The notes beneath the pieces were generated by a model. That model was not told where the DNA came from and did no database searches. It saw only the letters and a program-made list of their open reading frames with translations. The position numbers and the translations under genes were made by a program. A stretch of 64,000 nt of DNA from Lampris incognitus (taxonomy: Eukaryota; Chordata; Actinopteri; Lampriformes; Lampridae): positions 88,308,986 to 88,372,985 of the forward strand of contig NC_079212.1 of NCBI RefSeq assembly GCF_029633865.1, read 5' to 3'. Numbering within the stretch: the first letter of the stretch is position 1; each line of letters opens with the position of its first letter. This document shows positions 40,597-50,269 of this stretch, one piece after another.

Positions 40597-43500
40597 ACAC
40601 ATATACACATACCTTAGGGACAAGTTAGTACGGCCGAGTCACCTGACCTACATGTCTTTGGACTGTGGGAGGAAACCAGAGCACCGGGAGGAAACCCACA
40701 CAGACACGGGGAGAACATGCAAACTCCACACAGAGGACGACCCGGGACGACCCCTAAGGTTGGACTACCCTGGGGCTCAAACCCTGAATCTTCTTGCTGT
40801 GAGGCGGCCAGACTAACCACTGCGCCGCCGTGCCACAATGATAGATTTTTTTTTATTTTTTGGATGGTATCCATATACAGTACCACTGTTTTAGTTGTTA
40901 TCAGCTCTCCTTGCTCTCCTCTCTAGATGGTATGTCCTGTGAAGTGTCATATCCAGAATGCCGGACAATGTGAGGAGAATCCCTACCCCAGCCAAATGCC
41001 TTAGAGTCCCAAATCCTATGTTAGCGCTAATAAAAAGACCTCCGGGACAGTTGGTGATGGTCGTTTGTGTAACCATTTCCGTTTGAAAAGGTACGCTTAT
41101 CATGCGTAAGTTGTTTAGTGACTTACATAGCTGGGTAGATGCTGAATGCTTGATGTTGACGTGAGGTAGCTTGTAAAAAAATACAGGCCATTTCTTAAAC
41201 ATCTTCTGCCTGTTGTTTCTCTTGTATGTGAACACAAATTACATGGAGTAAGGGTGCAAGTCGGTGTTGCGGATGGGTGGGTGGCATGCCGATCATAGAT
41301 AAGAGACAGAGATATCTGTCAGCCCCGCAACCATGACAACCCTCACGTTAGCATAACCATAACAACGTGAATACTGGCGCCATTATAAAGCTGGGTCAGA
41401 CTGCCGGGGAGTACAGCACTTTATTTGTTGTCACATTTTTTCACCTCCGCGTGTGCAAACTGGCAAAGTGAGCGAGTCAACGCTTTCTTTCTTACATGCA
41501 CAGACACACAGGAGACGAGGAGGCGATCGTGCCATAGAGAAATCCGTGGTACGCACATCTAACAGGAGCATCCGACACCAACCCGCTTGTCAGGGGTCAG
41601 AGAGGGAGAACCGCAACCAATATGCAAACCTAAATAGGAGAACATTGATGAGTGTGGGATCGAGCAGAGAGAAGAAGGAGATGCGGGGGTACAAATGCCA
41701 GGACAAACCTGTGCCATGACCGTAAAGGCCAAACCATTGAGGGGAGAACAAGATTTCTCCAGCTGTTAATCAACAGCATCCAGTTTTATACATATCACTT
41801 GTGTATTTAATGTTGCATTAAGCTGTATTATATTTGATATTAACAGTGAATCTCCCGGCTGGACTACAGCAACTCCCTCCTTGCTGGCGCCCCGGCGTCG
41901 GCCATCAGACCTCTGGAGCTTGTTCAGAAAGCTGCAGCTCGTCTGGTGTTCAACCGCCCTAAGTTCTCCCACACAACTCCCCTTCTCATGTCCCTACACT
42001 GGCTCCCAGTAGCTGCTCGCATCCAGTTTAAGACTCTGGTGCTAGCCTACAGGGCAGTGAAAGGAGCAGCTCCTTCCTATCTCCAGGCCATGGTCAAGCC
42101 CTACACCCCCGCCCGACCACTTCGCTCTGCTGCCTCGGGACGCCTGGTTGCCCCGTCGCTCAGAGGCCCCTGCTGCCGATCGACCCGGTCCCAGCTCTGT
42201 TCTGTCCTGGCCCCACAGTGGTGGAATGAACTCCCCACCGATGTCAGGACAGCGGAGTCTCTGCCCATCTTTCAGCGCAGGTTGAAAACTCACCTCTTCA
42301 AGAACTACTACCCTGTTACTTGTTCTTAGCACTTATTGTATTCACTCATTTAAAAAAAAAATCTCTTTCTTGCACTTTTACTTTAGCACTGCTTTTGCTC
42401 TTAGATGCTGGTTTAGATGCACTTATGACCTCTGATGACTAGTAGTTCTCCTGATCTCCTACGTTAAATGATGCACTTATTGTAAGTCGCTTTGGATAAA
42501 AGCGTCGGCTAAATGACTGTAATGTAATGTAATGAATCAAACGACTCCTTGCGATGTGAAAGAATTGCTAATACTGCAAATCCCACTGAGAATCAACATA
42601 GAGAAAAATGTATCTTAACTTTCGGCTCATTGTTTGGCATTGCTTGTCCATCAAAGGGCACCTTCCTCTCTGGTTGAGTCCCTCCTTCTCTTACCAGTCC
42701 CCCCGTAAAACCATTTATCAATGTTCACAACTCTTCTGGGTTGTGAGAGTACGCTGCCTGCCACGTCTCCTCTCAATATTTTAAATTATATTTACTAGTT
42801 GGCATTGCTAGTTGATATTTTGATTTTAGGATTTTAGCCATTTATTTATTTTTACATTCCGCTGCTTTAGTCTGCTCGCTGAGTGCTGAAGATTGTTTTA
42901 AGACCTGCCTGTTTCTCTGGACTCTACCAGTTCATTCATTCTGGCGAGGATGAGAACCGTGTTGACTCTACCATTTTTCCTGACCTGTTTACCGGTAGAA
43001 TATTCATATGATCCTCCACTGGAGTTCCTTTTTGGATTCCAGCCTCTGATTTACCAAGCTTACTACCCACATATCTTCACCTTATATCTCACCTGGATTG
43101 ATCTCTCTTACCAGGACTTTGCTGTCTTGTTTGGATTTTACTCTACTCCCGGACCACTCACCAGGCTCTTGGGATTCTGACATGAGGATGGTGTGTCGAG
43201 CTGCCTACTGCCATGGGGCTCACACAGAAAATATATATTCCGCGAGTCACTGAACTGCAACATTCCCTCATTCTGGATGACTGCTCGTCTCCCAAACAAA
43301 TACAGTAACGAATTGCCCTGGTATTAATGTTAACTCCCTTAAAACTGTGGATAAAGTGACAAGTTTTCCATCCCCTGCCACCTCACCTACTACACTGAAA
43401 GATCATTTGTGCTGTTCAATACTCACGCTCTCAATAGCAAATCACTCCTGATATCCATCCATCCATTATCTGAACCGCTTATCCTGCTCTCAGGGTCGCG

Positions 43501-46500
43501 GGGATGCTGGAGCCTATCCCAGTAGCCCTTGGGCAGCAGGCTTTCGGCTGCTGCCATTAGGAGTCGCCACAATGGATCATCCATTTTCATCTCTTCCTGT
43601 CCTCTGCATCTTCCTCTGTCACACCAACCACCTGCATGTCCTCCCTCACCACATCCACAAACCTCCTCTTTGGCCTTCCTCTTTTCATCTTGCCTGGCAG
43701 CTCCGTCTTCAGCATCCTTCTCCCTCTGTACATGTCCAAACCATATCAATCTCGCCTCTCTTGCTTTGTCTCTAAACTGTCCAACCTGAGTTGTGACTCT
43801 AATATATTCATTCGTAATCCTGTCCTTCTTTGTCACTCCCAATAAAAATCTTAGCATCGTCAACTCTGCCACCTCCAGCTCCACCTCCTGTCTTTTCATC
43901 AGTGCCACCGTCTCCAAACCACACAACATTGCTGGTCTCACAACCATCTTGTAAACCTTCTCTTTCACTCTTGCTGGTACCCTTCTGTAGCAAATCCCCT
44001 CTGACACTGTTCTCCACTCACTACACCCTTCCTGCACTCTCTTCTGCACTCCCCGTTACTTTGAACAGTTGGACCAATAAACTGATCAACTGCAGTGGCA
44101 AAGTTCTTAGGGCCAATTAAAAGAACTTCAGTTTTGTCGGGGTTTAGATGGAGGAAATTAAGGGATAACCAGTCTTTGGTGGCAGCTAAGCAATCGTGGA
44201 GGGATGACAATTGATTCAGGTTATTGGGTTTGGCAGAGAAATAGATCTGAGTATCTTTGGCATAACAGTGGTATGACAAGTCTTGAAAGTGACCAAACAA
44301 ATGACTCAGGGGAAGCATGTATAAAGAGAAGAGGATTGTCTCAAGTATAGACCCCTGAGGGACTCCACACAGTAGGGGAGCTGACAAGGATACAAGGTTA
44401 ATACAAACATTAAAATATATTTTAGTCAGATAAGAGCGAAACCAATTTAACGCTGTACCCAAAATGCCAAGCCAGTTCTCCAACCTATCAAGTAAGATGT
44501 CATGATCGATAGTGTCAAAGGCAGCGACTAAATCTAGGAGAATAAGAATCGAGTATTCACCTTTATCAGCATGCATAAGACTGTCACTGAGCACGCTTAG
44601 TAATGCAGTCTTGGTACTATGCTTGTGACGAAAGCCGGATTGAAATTTATCAAAAATGTTATGACCCTCAGTCAGCTGCAGGATTTGGTCTGCAACAGTT
44701 TTTTTCAAGGATTTTGGATAAAAAAGAAAGTTTGAAAATTGGTCTATAATTCTCTCTACCCTTGCCGGATCAAGAGAATGTTATTTGAAGAGGGGCTGAA
44801 CACAGGCAATTTTAAAGTAGTCAGGTACAGACCCGGATGTGAGTGAGCAGTTGATGATAGAGAGCAGGCTGGGACCTAAGCCAGAGAGGATGGATTTTAA
44901 AAATGTTGTCGGAACTATATCACGGGAACTGGAGAAGGGACGCATAAGATCTACAGTATTAACAAGGAGCTGTAGAGATACGGGAGCAAATTCCCACATT
45001 AAAATCGGATGGCTGAAAGGGGCGGCGGGGGGGGGGGCAGTGGGGGTAAAATTGGACCTTAGACCACTGATCTTGTCAACAAAGACGAGACATTTTCAGT
45101 CATTAGCAGGATAGGCGGAAATGGTAGGAAGAGAGGGATTCACAAGCTGATTGATAGTACTAAACAGAAACCTAGGGGTATGTTTATTACTCTCAATCAA
45201 GTCAGAGAAGTAAACAGCTCTCGAATCTTTAATAGTTTGATTCAATTTCGATAACAATTCCTTCATATGGAGTTGATGAACTTCAAGAGCAGATTCTTTT
45301 CCATCTGCGTTTGGCCTTCCTATATTCCCTTCTTTTTTGACGGATGTTCTCATTGATCCAAGGGGTTGTGTTAATAACTCGGACAGCCCTGGAAGTATAT
45401 TGAGCTGAAAAATCAAGGGCAGATGTACACAAATCATTAAACCAACTAACTTGGTCATTAATGTTGGTGACGGGAGGAGGGCAGCTGGCCAGACTGGAAA
45501 AGTAACTTGAAAACATGGTTGCTGATTGCTCATTAAAGATGCGAGAGTTAATTGTATGTTTCTGGGGTAGTGTAGTAGGTGATAAAGAAGCATCAAAGGT
45601 AATACATTTATGGTCAGAGACAAAATCCATCTTATTCAGGGAATTAAGAGACATGTTCAGAGTGAAAACTAAATCAAGGTTGTGCCCACGGTTATGTGTG
45701 GGGCCAGTGACATGCTGCATGAGGTTAAAAGTTTTAGCAATATTTAAAAAAAAATCTATGACAGATGAGTTAAAAGGTTTATCAATATGCATGTTGAAAT
45801 CAACTATAATGGCCCTATCAAATTTAAGAACAAGGGGACAATACCTCAGAGAATTCATTGAGAAAACCTGTGGATGAACTGGGGGGGTCGATAAATGATT
45901 ATACAGCAAATTGGGTTGTCGCACACAATAAAAAGAACCAAAAGTAAAAGGAATACCAGTGTAACGGTTCTTAAACGCAGCTACTATACCCCCACCACGA
46001 CCTGTTAACCTGGGTGCATTCAGAGAATTGTAGCTGGGTGGGCAGAGCTCCACGAGAGAGGCGCGCTCCCCAGATTTAAGCCAGGTCTCAGTAAGAAATA
46101 GAAAGTCAAGGTGGAGGAAAGTAATTAAATAGTTGAGAATAAAATACTTGTTTGACGTGGATTGGGCATTTAAAAGAGCAAACACAATTGGAGCAAGGGG
46201 CTTAGTTGGACTGCAGTCACTACAGTAGACTGTAATCAAATAATCTGGCCTGACAGTTGAAGACACGTAGTGCAAAGGGTCGTGGGTATCAAATCGTGGC
46301 CCAATCCTAACAGGAATATTGTGAGAGCCATGGGATGAGAGAGAACTCACCTTTAGAAGAGCTGGCTTACACAGGGCGACAGGTGATAATTTGTTTAATA
46401 ATAATATTTTTTAATCTATACCTATAGAACTAACCTGGGGGACTGTGTGTAGTCTAAATAGTCATTCATGAATACCGGACCACACTGCGTAATGAAAATT

Positions 46501-49500
46501 GGCCACTTAATGTGCAGCTACCCAGCTTGTTGGGGGTGGATACCATCTCTTCTAAAAAAGGAAAAGCGTTCTCAGAACAAATCGAAATTTTCGATGAAGC
46601 CCAAATTATGAGCTCTGCAGGCAGACTGGAGCCAAGTGTGGAGGTTGCGGATTCTGCTGAAGCACCCTACTCCACGGGCCACTGTGGGAATAAGACTGGA
46701 AATAAAAACGGATTTTCCAGAAGAACTTAAAAGGTTAAAAAGGTTGTTAAAATCCTTTTTAGTCAGTTCAGACTGCTGACAAGCTGCCTTGTTAGTCCCC
46801 ACGTGTACTATCACTCGGTTGGTAGAGGATGGGAGTGAGCTAAGCAGCCCCGGGAGCTTAACCGGGATGACGGGGACCACGGCTCCAGGGAAACAGTGTG
46901 TAGCTGCGTTAAAGAAACGGATGTTCCTGATTATGGAATCCCCCACTATTAATGTAGTTGGAGAGAAGGGGGGACGGGGGGCTGACGGCTGTGGGTTCTC
47001 GGGGCTGGAGAGGGCATAATCTGTTTCCGCAGGCTGTGTTAATGTCGCTGGCTGATGAAGGGGTGTCTGGGCTGGCAAGTGTTGTGGCGAGGCAGCGACA
47101 ACAGACCTGTGAGAGGGATTCCCTGCCGACTCGGGACAAGGAGGAAGACTTCCATGTCTGAGCACAGCCTCTCTCAGAGTCTTACGACGGGAAGTCGTTG
47201 ACCCGGATGAGGGCCGATGATTTGGCTTTGCAGTGGAGCGGCAAGCCACCTGAACATTGCTAGCCACAGGAGGTGTGGAAGCTGCGGTGTCGGCACACAT
47301 CGTTGTAGGAGAGGGGTTCGGAACAGGAGCATCGGCTGGGTTTACGGGGGTGTCGTCAGACAGTGTCGCGTAGCAGTTGGAGAACCTTAGGCGAGGGGGA
47401 GAGGCAGCTCCGTCCAAGTCTCTCTTATGACCACGGAACACCATTTTGGCCCAGGATGACTTGTGGTTACGTGTCAAGCAGGAATTAAGCTGTGGGCTAA
47501 CGGTGGCATTAGCATTGTGCTCACTGACAGGCAGCTCATCTCTAGAATAATAAACCTGTTCTCCAGCCTAACCTCTGTTGAGACATCGGTGGAACTCTGC
47601 TTGTTGTGTCTGACTCTTCTTTTACCCCGGAGAACGTCTGTCCAGAGCTCAGGGTTTGACACTGCGGGGGTCGAACATGTCTTTGGTCTTGCTCCTTGGT
47701 TTAGCCAACAGCACCTATCCAGATCCGATGTGGTGTCGGTCTCAAGCGGGTTCAGGCCGGACCAGGGAATAGTGTCTGCATAGTCATCGGCGTGGGGTTT
47801 CATGTCCCTGGTTCTGATCGTCAGCCGGTTCCGGGACATCAGCTTGGGAAGCAGCGATCAGAGTGTCAATAACGTTTTCATCCTCTTGTATTTGGTAAAG
47901 CATAGAGATTCTTTCTTCAAGCTCTGTGGTTTTCTGGCTGAGCGTGGCACAGCTGGTCCATTCAGTGGCGGGAGAAGAGAGGGGAGGTGTTTTTTCCCAA
48001 GGCCTGAAGACTGAAAATGGGAACAAGGCTGTATTTCCAGAAATCACACAAAAACTCAGAGAGGAAGTATAATAAGACCGCCAATTACGGCCATTGCAGG
48101 GGGCTGAGTCCATGCAGTTCTCGCCACACACAGCGAAAGCACTCCAGAGTCAGAGACTCCAGTGCGATCAAGTCCATGCAACAATCAGTGATCTGATAAA
48201 ATCCAGAAGACAGTACAGGCAAGCCATAAAATTAATTAAAAGTTGTTAAAAGTAATGTAATGTTGAGGCTAAAAACTAGATAAAAATGTCAATTTATGAC
48301 AGACCTTCTAGCAGTAAAACACAATGCCGATGCCGACACAACGCCGGCGTGTGCGAGATGGAAGCAAAGTTATTTTGCAATCAAGCGGATATGGCAGAAT
48401 AAGCCCATAAATGAGCTCTACGAGGAGATACTATAACAGCTGCAGAAACCGGTTCAACCAAGTTTGTTTGTTCGGTGGTTCGGCTGACGCAGCCACACTG
48501 TGGACTTGGTTTCATTTTGAACAGATCTCTGGGATTTAGAGAGCTCAAACACAACTGCAGTTACCATGTCTCACCATAGGCGGCAGCAAGTAAGAAAAAA
48601 AATCTCAAGGATTCTAACTTAAGGATACTTACCTAGCAGGGGAGATACCATGACCAAGAAGGTGGTTCACCCAGGGCAAGGCTTAACCATTTCACTCCGG
48701 TTGTGCCGACCCCTGCGAACTCCCCAAATGTGGGAATCTCGACTGCATAATTTCTGGTAGTGTGGGACTGCGTTCGCGCTCTCCCCTGTTATTATTACCA
48801 AATTTGACCTCGGGGATGAATAAACTATTGTGATTTAACAAGGTGGAAAACACACGAGTCATTTTCCAGTTCATACACACTGAGATTACAATACAAATGA
48901 CAATACATTAGGGAGCATTTGTGTAAAGCAGTGTTTCCCAACCCAGTTCTCAAGGACCCCCTATCCTGCAGGTTTTCTTTGCAACCCTGAATTGGGTGAG
49001 GAGAATGAGGCAACTCTGCTAACAGCCCTCGATGCCGTAGATGATGAGAACCTGTCTCCGTTTGATACACTTCCCGACTCGGACCTTCTGTCGGGTCAGA
49101 AGGGCAGAGAACACTCCGACTGGTGGACTGAGTTCTGCAAACTACCTGTTTGTAGTTATTCAACCAATCAGCAATGAATTATGTCAGATTTTGCACACCT
49201 TGCATAATTAAGTGCTGTGGGATGATTGGTTGAGTAAGTACAAGCAGGGCTACCTTTGCAGGGTTACAATGAAAATCTGCAGGATAGGGGTGCTTGAGGA
49301 CTGGGTTGGGAAACACTGGTATAAAGCATGATCTGTCTATTTCTTTAACGTGGTTCTGGGTGTTTTAGGTTTAATGTAATATTTCAGATGCCAGTCTTGC
49401 CTTATTATCTCTTTATCTTTCCGCAGAGGGTCTTGGCCCAGAAACCAAGCAGCTATTGTCCTCCACCTCGAAGAAGAAAGGAAAAGGTGAGGGCAGAGGC

Positions 49501-49608
49501 GACGCAGCGAAAGGCGACGAGCCCAAAGCAGACTCCCAGCCAGTCGGCATTCACTTGCACTTCAAGCGATACGTCTTCGATCCCCATAAGAAAATGGTTC
49601 AGTCCTGA
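23067..49608 (+). CDS. eefsec: EEFSEC, selenocysteine-tRNA-specific elongation factor
   Basis: Seven coding exons: 23067-23367, 26018-26225, 26807-26903, 27404-27568, 28940-29590, 36504-36660, 49427-49608. They total 1761 bp, or 586 residues (human 596). All junctions are GT-AG and in frame. The GTPase domain shows 'GHVDSGKT' (20-27), the switch I region '[11 protein letters not shown]' (49-59), 'DCPGH' (87-91) and 'NKVD' (141-144). Domain II carries '[16 protein letters not shown]'. Domain III has a proline/serine-rich loop at about 349-375 unlike the human loop. The C-terminal domain IV (about 475-586) ends '[17 protein letters not shown]' and is basic, as expected for SECIS/SBP2-linked function. 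The protein delivers Sec-tRNA to UGA codons in selenoprotein mRNAs in the cytosol. The start ATG has G at -3 and +4. Introns are large and full of repeats. Confidence 0.97.
23368..26017. other. EEFSEC intron 1
   Basis: 2.65 kb without a recognisable gene or element. It has a short (GCTA)n run near 25353-25375 and a purine-rich then pyrimidine-rich stretch at 24660-24900. Confidence 0.5.
26340..26776 (+). mobile_element. Family A SINE in EEFSEC intron 2
   Basis: It starts with a tRNA-like head: 'tagcatagcggtctattc' (A box) and 'ggttcgaatcccc' (B box). It ends in an 'aaaaggggg' tail. A short repeat 'aactcatg' flanks both sides. The SINE makes up about three quarters of the 581-bp intron and ends about 30 bp before exon 3. 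Confidence 0.85.
27302..27387 (+). repeat. (TG)43 microsatellite beside the EEFSEC exon 4 acceptor
   Basis: An uninterrupted 86-bp TG run. It is separated from exon 4 (27404) only by 'gtgttttctgtctcag'. Confidence 0.97.
27569..28939. other. EEFSEC intron 4
   Basis: No gene or clear element. It holds a (GGGA)n tract near 27680-27698 and an AT-rich middle. Confidence 0.5.
29591..30436. other. EEFSEC intron 5, first part
   Basis: No gene seen. A (CT)n tract lies near 30180-30210. 'cattttgaccgg' near 30276 resembles the terminal repeats of the element starting at 30437. Confidence 0.4.
30437..31209. mobile_element. TIR element (MITE-like) with internal direct duplication
   Basis: 'ctacctagaacgacc' and 'gcggtcaaaatgacgg' at the left are matched, inverted, by 'ccgtcattttgaccgc' and 'ggtcgttttaggtag' at the right. 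Inside, a block of about 165 bp ('gacacaatatagagttta' and flanks) occurs twice, about 325 bp apart. There is no coding sequence. The TIR resembles those of piggyBac-like elements, but no flanking TTAA pair fits, so the superfamily is uncertain. Confidence 0.6.
31210..32046. other. EEFSEC intron 5, middle part
   Basis: No recognisable gene or repeat. It is GC-rich near 31500-31650. Confidence 0.4.
32047..32653. mobile_element. hAT-type non-autonomous element with internal 53-bp repeats
   Basis: Ends 'cagtgtttctcaaccggggg' and 'ggttgagaaccactg' are inverted and Charlie-like. Inside, a unit of about 53 bp carrying 'tatatctgaaagttactg' is repeated three times (32320-32460). I could not see a matching 8-bp duplication outside. 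Confidence 0.65.
32655..32720 (+). repeat. Possible tRNA-like SINE head
   Basis: 'gtgttcgcgtcccgac' resembles a B box and 'ctaactggttaag' lies about 50 bp upstream. The element behind it is not recognisable. Confidence 0.25.
33205..33375 (-). repeat. Dispersed repeat, unclassified
   Basis: The block from 'gtcaagtcagttttatttg' to 'gcagggaggaaaaacag' is a sequence I recognise as repeated in many percomorph genomes. It has no coding sequence. The class is not certain. Confidence 0.45.
33636..33925 (+). mobile_element. Family A SINE, internally shortened
   Basis: A 10-bp duplication 'caacccacga' flanks it (33626-33635, 33926-33935). The head is reduced to 'ggcgtggcgtggcgtgg', joined directly to the body at 'actcctctggtcagtcgg'. 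Confidence 0.8.
33936..35242. other. EEFSEC intron 5, later part
   Basis: No gene seen. GC-rich near 34900-35000. There is a purine-rich G/A stretch at 35040-35220. Confidence 0.4.
35243..35633 (+). mobile_element. Family A SINE
   Basis: The head is 'ggcggtctagtccgttgcc' with a weaker B box 'gtttgaatcccc'. The flanks read 'taaaatgagatccc' and 'taaaatgaggtccc', a 14-bp duplication with one change. Confidence 0.85.
36031..36428 (-). mobile_element. V-SINE-like element with internal (CA)n
   Basis: In minus orientation it has a tRNA-like head with 'gggttcgagccc', the 'ttggactgtgggaggaaacc' block (plus strand), a (TG)n run of about 55 bp and a (GGAT)n tail. 'gatattat' flanks it at 36023-36030 and 36429-36436. 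It ends 75 bp before EEFSEC exon 6. Confidence 0.85.
37020..37455 (+). mobile_element. Family A SINE with 13-bp target-site duplication
   Basis: 'attacacaatagt' flanks it at 37007-37019 and 37456-37468. The body is complete from head to G-rich tail. Confidence 0.9.
37469..38838. other. EEFSEC intron 6 DNA, no gene seen
   Basis: Contains (TTTA)n at 37560-37578 and (GT)n with a G run at 38548-38578. No other structure is recognised. Confidence 0.4.
38839..39235 (+). mobile_element. Family A SINE
   Basis: It has the head 'ggtagcatagcagtcaattc', the B box 'ggttcgaatcccc' and the usual body. The tail is cut after 'gtggggtaatt'. No clear duplication flanks it. Confidence 0.8.
39655..40047 (-). 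mobile_element. Family A SINE, reverse orientation
   Basis: 'ttgagggtaata' flanks it at 39643-39654 and 40048-40059. It reads head to tail on the minus strand. Confidence 0.88.
40360..40840 (-). mobile_element. V-SINE-like element with (ATCC)n tail and (CA)n core
   Basis: A full-length relative of the copy at 36031. The tail (ATCC)n spans about 40362-40430, the (CA)n core about 40541-40590, and the tRNA-like head ends near 40835. Confidence 0.85.
40841..41835. other. EEFSEC intron 6 DNA, no gene seen
   Basis: No recognisable element or gene in about 1 kb. Confidence 0.4.
41840..42535 (+). mobile_element. L2-type LINE, 3' end
   Basis: A plus-strand frame open at 41946-42329 encodes the C-terminal tail of an L2/CR1-group polymerase, with '[15 protein letters not shown]' and '[10 protein letters not shown]'. 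The 3'UTR ends 'agtcgctttggataaaagcg' followed by a short (TGTAA)n tail, a classic L2 terminus. It is 5'-truncated. Confidence 0.85.
42536..43449. other. EEFSEC intron 6 DNA between two LINE insertions
   Basis: No confident feature. A 76-codon plus frame (42950-43180) is rich in aromatic residues and leucine, but has no recognisable family or splice context. Confidence 0.35.
43453..43538 (-). repeat. V-SINE-like 3' tail joined to an RTE 3' end
   Basis: (ATCC)n plus the 'gatgctggagcctatccc' block, ending at 'ggcagcag' and running straight into the RTE terminus without a spacer. Confidence 0.75.
43539..44072 (-). mobile_element. RTE LINE 3' fragment inside a chimeric retroelement
   Basis: The minus strand encodes the RTE C-terminal region ('[18 protein letters not shown]', '[10 protein letters not shown]'), matching 10250-10450 and 58530-58740, with frameshifts and no (ACT)n tail. 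At about 44070 it passes directly into L2 sequence with only 'acagttg' as shared or ambiguous bases. Confidence 0.85.
44073..46350 (-). pseudogene. L2 ORF2: APE endonuclease and reverse transcriptase, degenerate
   Basis: The frame 46350-45283 encodes the endonuclease with 'LLNAQS', 'LFLTETWL', 'GRGGGI' and 'SDHKC'. The next pieces (45623-45096, 44999-44781, 44708-44073) are in other frames and carry '[14 protein letters not shown]', 'GVPQGSIL' and '[12 protein letters not shown]'. The RT active site reads YAKD in place of YADD. The frameshifts and this change make it inactive. The family replicates by target-primed reverse transcription. Confidence 0.85.
46572..48131 (-). pseudogene. L2 ORF1 with coiled coil and SGNH-type esterase domain
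   Basis: Three overlapping frames (48131-47784, 47839-47474, 47477-46572). The first has a heptad-like stretch '[19 protein letters not shown]'. The last ends in an SGNH hydrolase-like domain with '[11 protein letters not shown]' (nucleophile Ser block) and '[10 protein letters not shown]'. Such esterase domains are known in ORF1 of CR1/L2-group LINEs. The middle is a proline/serine-rich linker. Broken by frameshifts. Confidence 0.75.
48569..48588 (+). promoter_or_regulatory. Possible snRNA proximal sequence element
   Basis: 'tctcaccataggcgg' lies about 55 bp before the U1-like sequence, the position of a PSE. It resembles the 'ACCAT/ACCGT' core of vertebrate PSEs but is not a clear match. 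Confidence 0.3.
48625..48788 (+). ncRNA. U1 snRNA-like sequence (variant or pseudogene)
   Basis: Exactly 164 nt, the length of vertebrate U1. It starts 'atacttacct' (the 5' splice-site-pairing end) and ends 'cgctctcccctg'. Long stretches match U1: 'gcaggggagataccatga', 'ccccaaatgtggga', 'gactgcgttcgcg'. Against human U1 from memory there are over a dozen changes. Some, such as 'ggttcaccc', may be normal in fish. Others hit binding sites: the U1-70K loop reads GACCAAGAAG (nt 28-37), the U1A loop reads ATTTCACTCC in place of ATTGCACTCC, and the Sm site reads AATTTCTGG in place of AATTTGTGG. No A-tail or clear 3' box follows. It lies in EEFSEC intron 6 on the same strand. A pseudogene is more likely than a working gene. 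Confidence 0.85.
48929..49318. mobile_element. hAT-type MITE, 390 bp
   Basis: Long inverted ends: 'cagtgtttcccaacccag' and 'ctgggttgggaaacactg', extending about 45 bp inward to 'ctatcctgcag' and its complement. The 8-bp flanks are 'gtgtaaag' and 'gtataaag', one mismatch. It ends 108 bp before EEFSEC exon 7. Confidence 0.88.
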
Positions 49609-50245
49609 CCCGTTGCACACAATATTCAGGGTTAGAAAAGAAAAACCTGTGTAGAGGAAGAGGAAGTGCGTTCAAGATGACATGGTGTGAAAGTGTTGAA
49701 AAGACTTGCCTGTGCACTTGGGGTATGTTGGCTTTCATCGTCCTCCTCCTCCTCCCTGGTAATGGAGTCATGGTACTGAGCCGCGGTACTTCTCGAATGT
49801 TGAGACGAACAAGGAAATTGTGATTGTGTTTGCTGGCCTTCATATGTGATTAATCTAGTTTACCCTGTCACATGGACGAGGCTTTGCCCCGTACGCTTCT
49901 AGTGACAGGATCTACACTGACACTGTTGGTCAGATGTTGCCGTCGAAATCTGAGTCTCTTACTTGTCTGTAGTACAAATCAGAACCTCTTCTAAATGAAT
50001 GTTCCCTTTCTATCCGCGTGGCTAAAATTCTGCTGGACATGAAGAGATTCCTGGAAAATATCGCATATCATACCAAGCTGGATTTAGATGCCAGTATTTT
50101 CCCGGTTCTGATTCTTCTGCTTCTGTCGCATGATCCCAAAGTGACTTTTGATTTTCTTTTAAATGAATTTACTGGAAACCTTGGCTTTTACCCCGATGGG
50201 CCGATTTTGTTACAGTTGCTGTGAGTTTATTTGAGAACTAAGGCG

Positions 50246-50251
50246 AATAAA
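50246..50251 (+). terminator. EEFSEC polyadenylation signal
   Basis: A canonical AATAAA about 640 bp after the stop codon, the first good one downstream. It sets a 3'UTR of roughly 650 bp. Confidence 0.55.
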
Positions 50252-50269
50252 ACTGCTAAAAGTCCCTCC

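Larger units (their letters stand above)
44073..48390 (-). mobile_element. L2/CR1-group LINE, long but 3'-replaced copy
   Basis: A 4.3-kb minus-strand element with a 5' leader, ORF1 (coiled coil plus esterase) and most of ORF2 (endonuclease, RT). Its own 3' end is missing and replaced by RTE and SINE sequence. The 5' end near 48390 is approximate. Confidence 0.8.

Noticed and set aside
42950-43180. 76-codon small membrane-like protein
   Set aside because: No family, splice context or promoter is seen; it lies between LINE fragments in an EEFSEC intron.
46512-47161. Plus-strand frames over the L2 ORF1
   Set aside because: Antisense shadows of the minus-strand esterase ORF.
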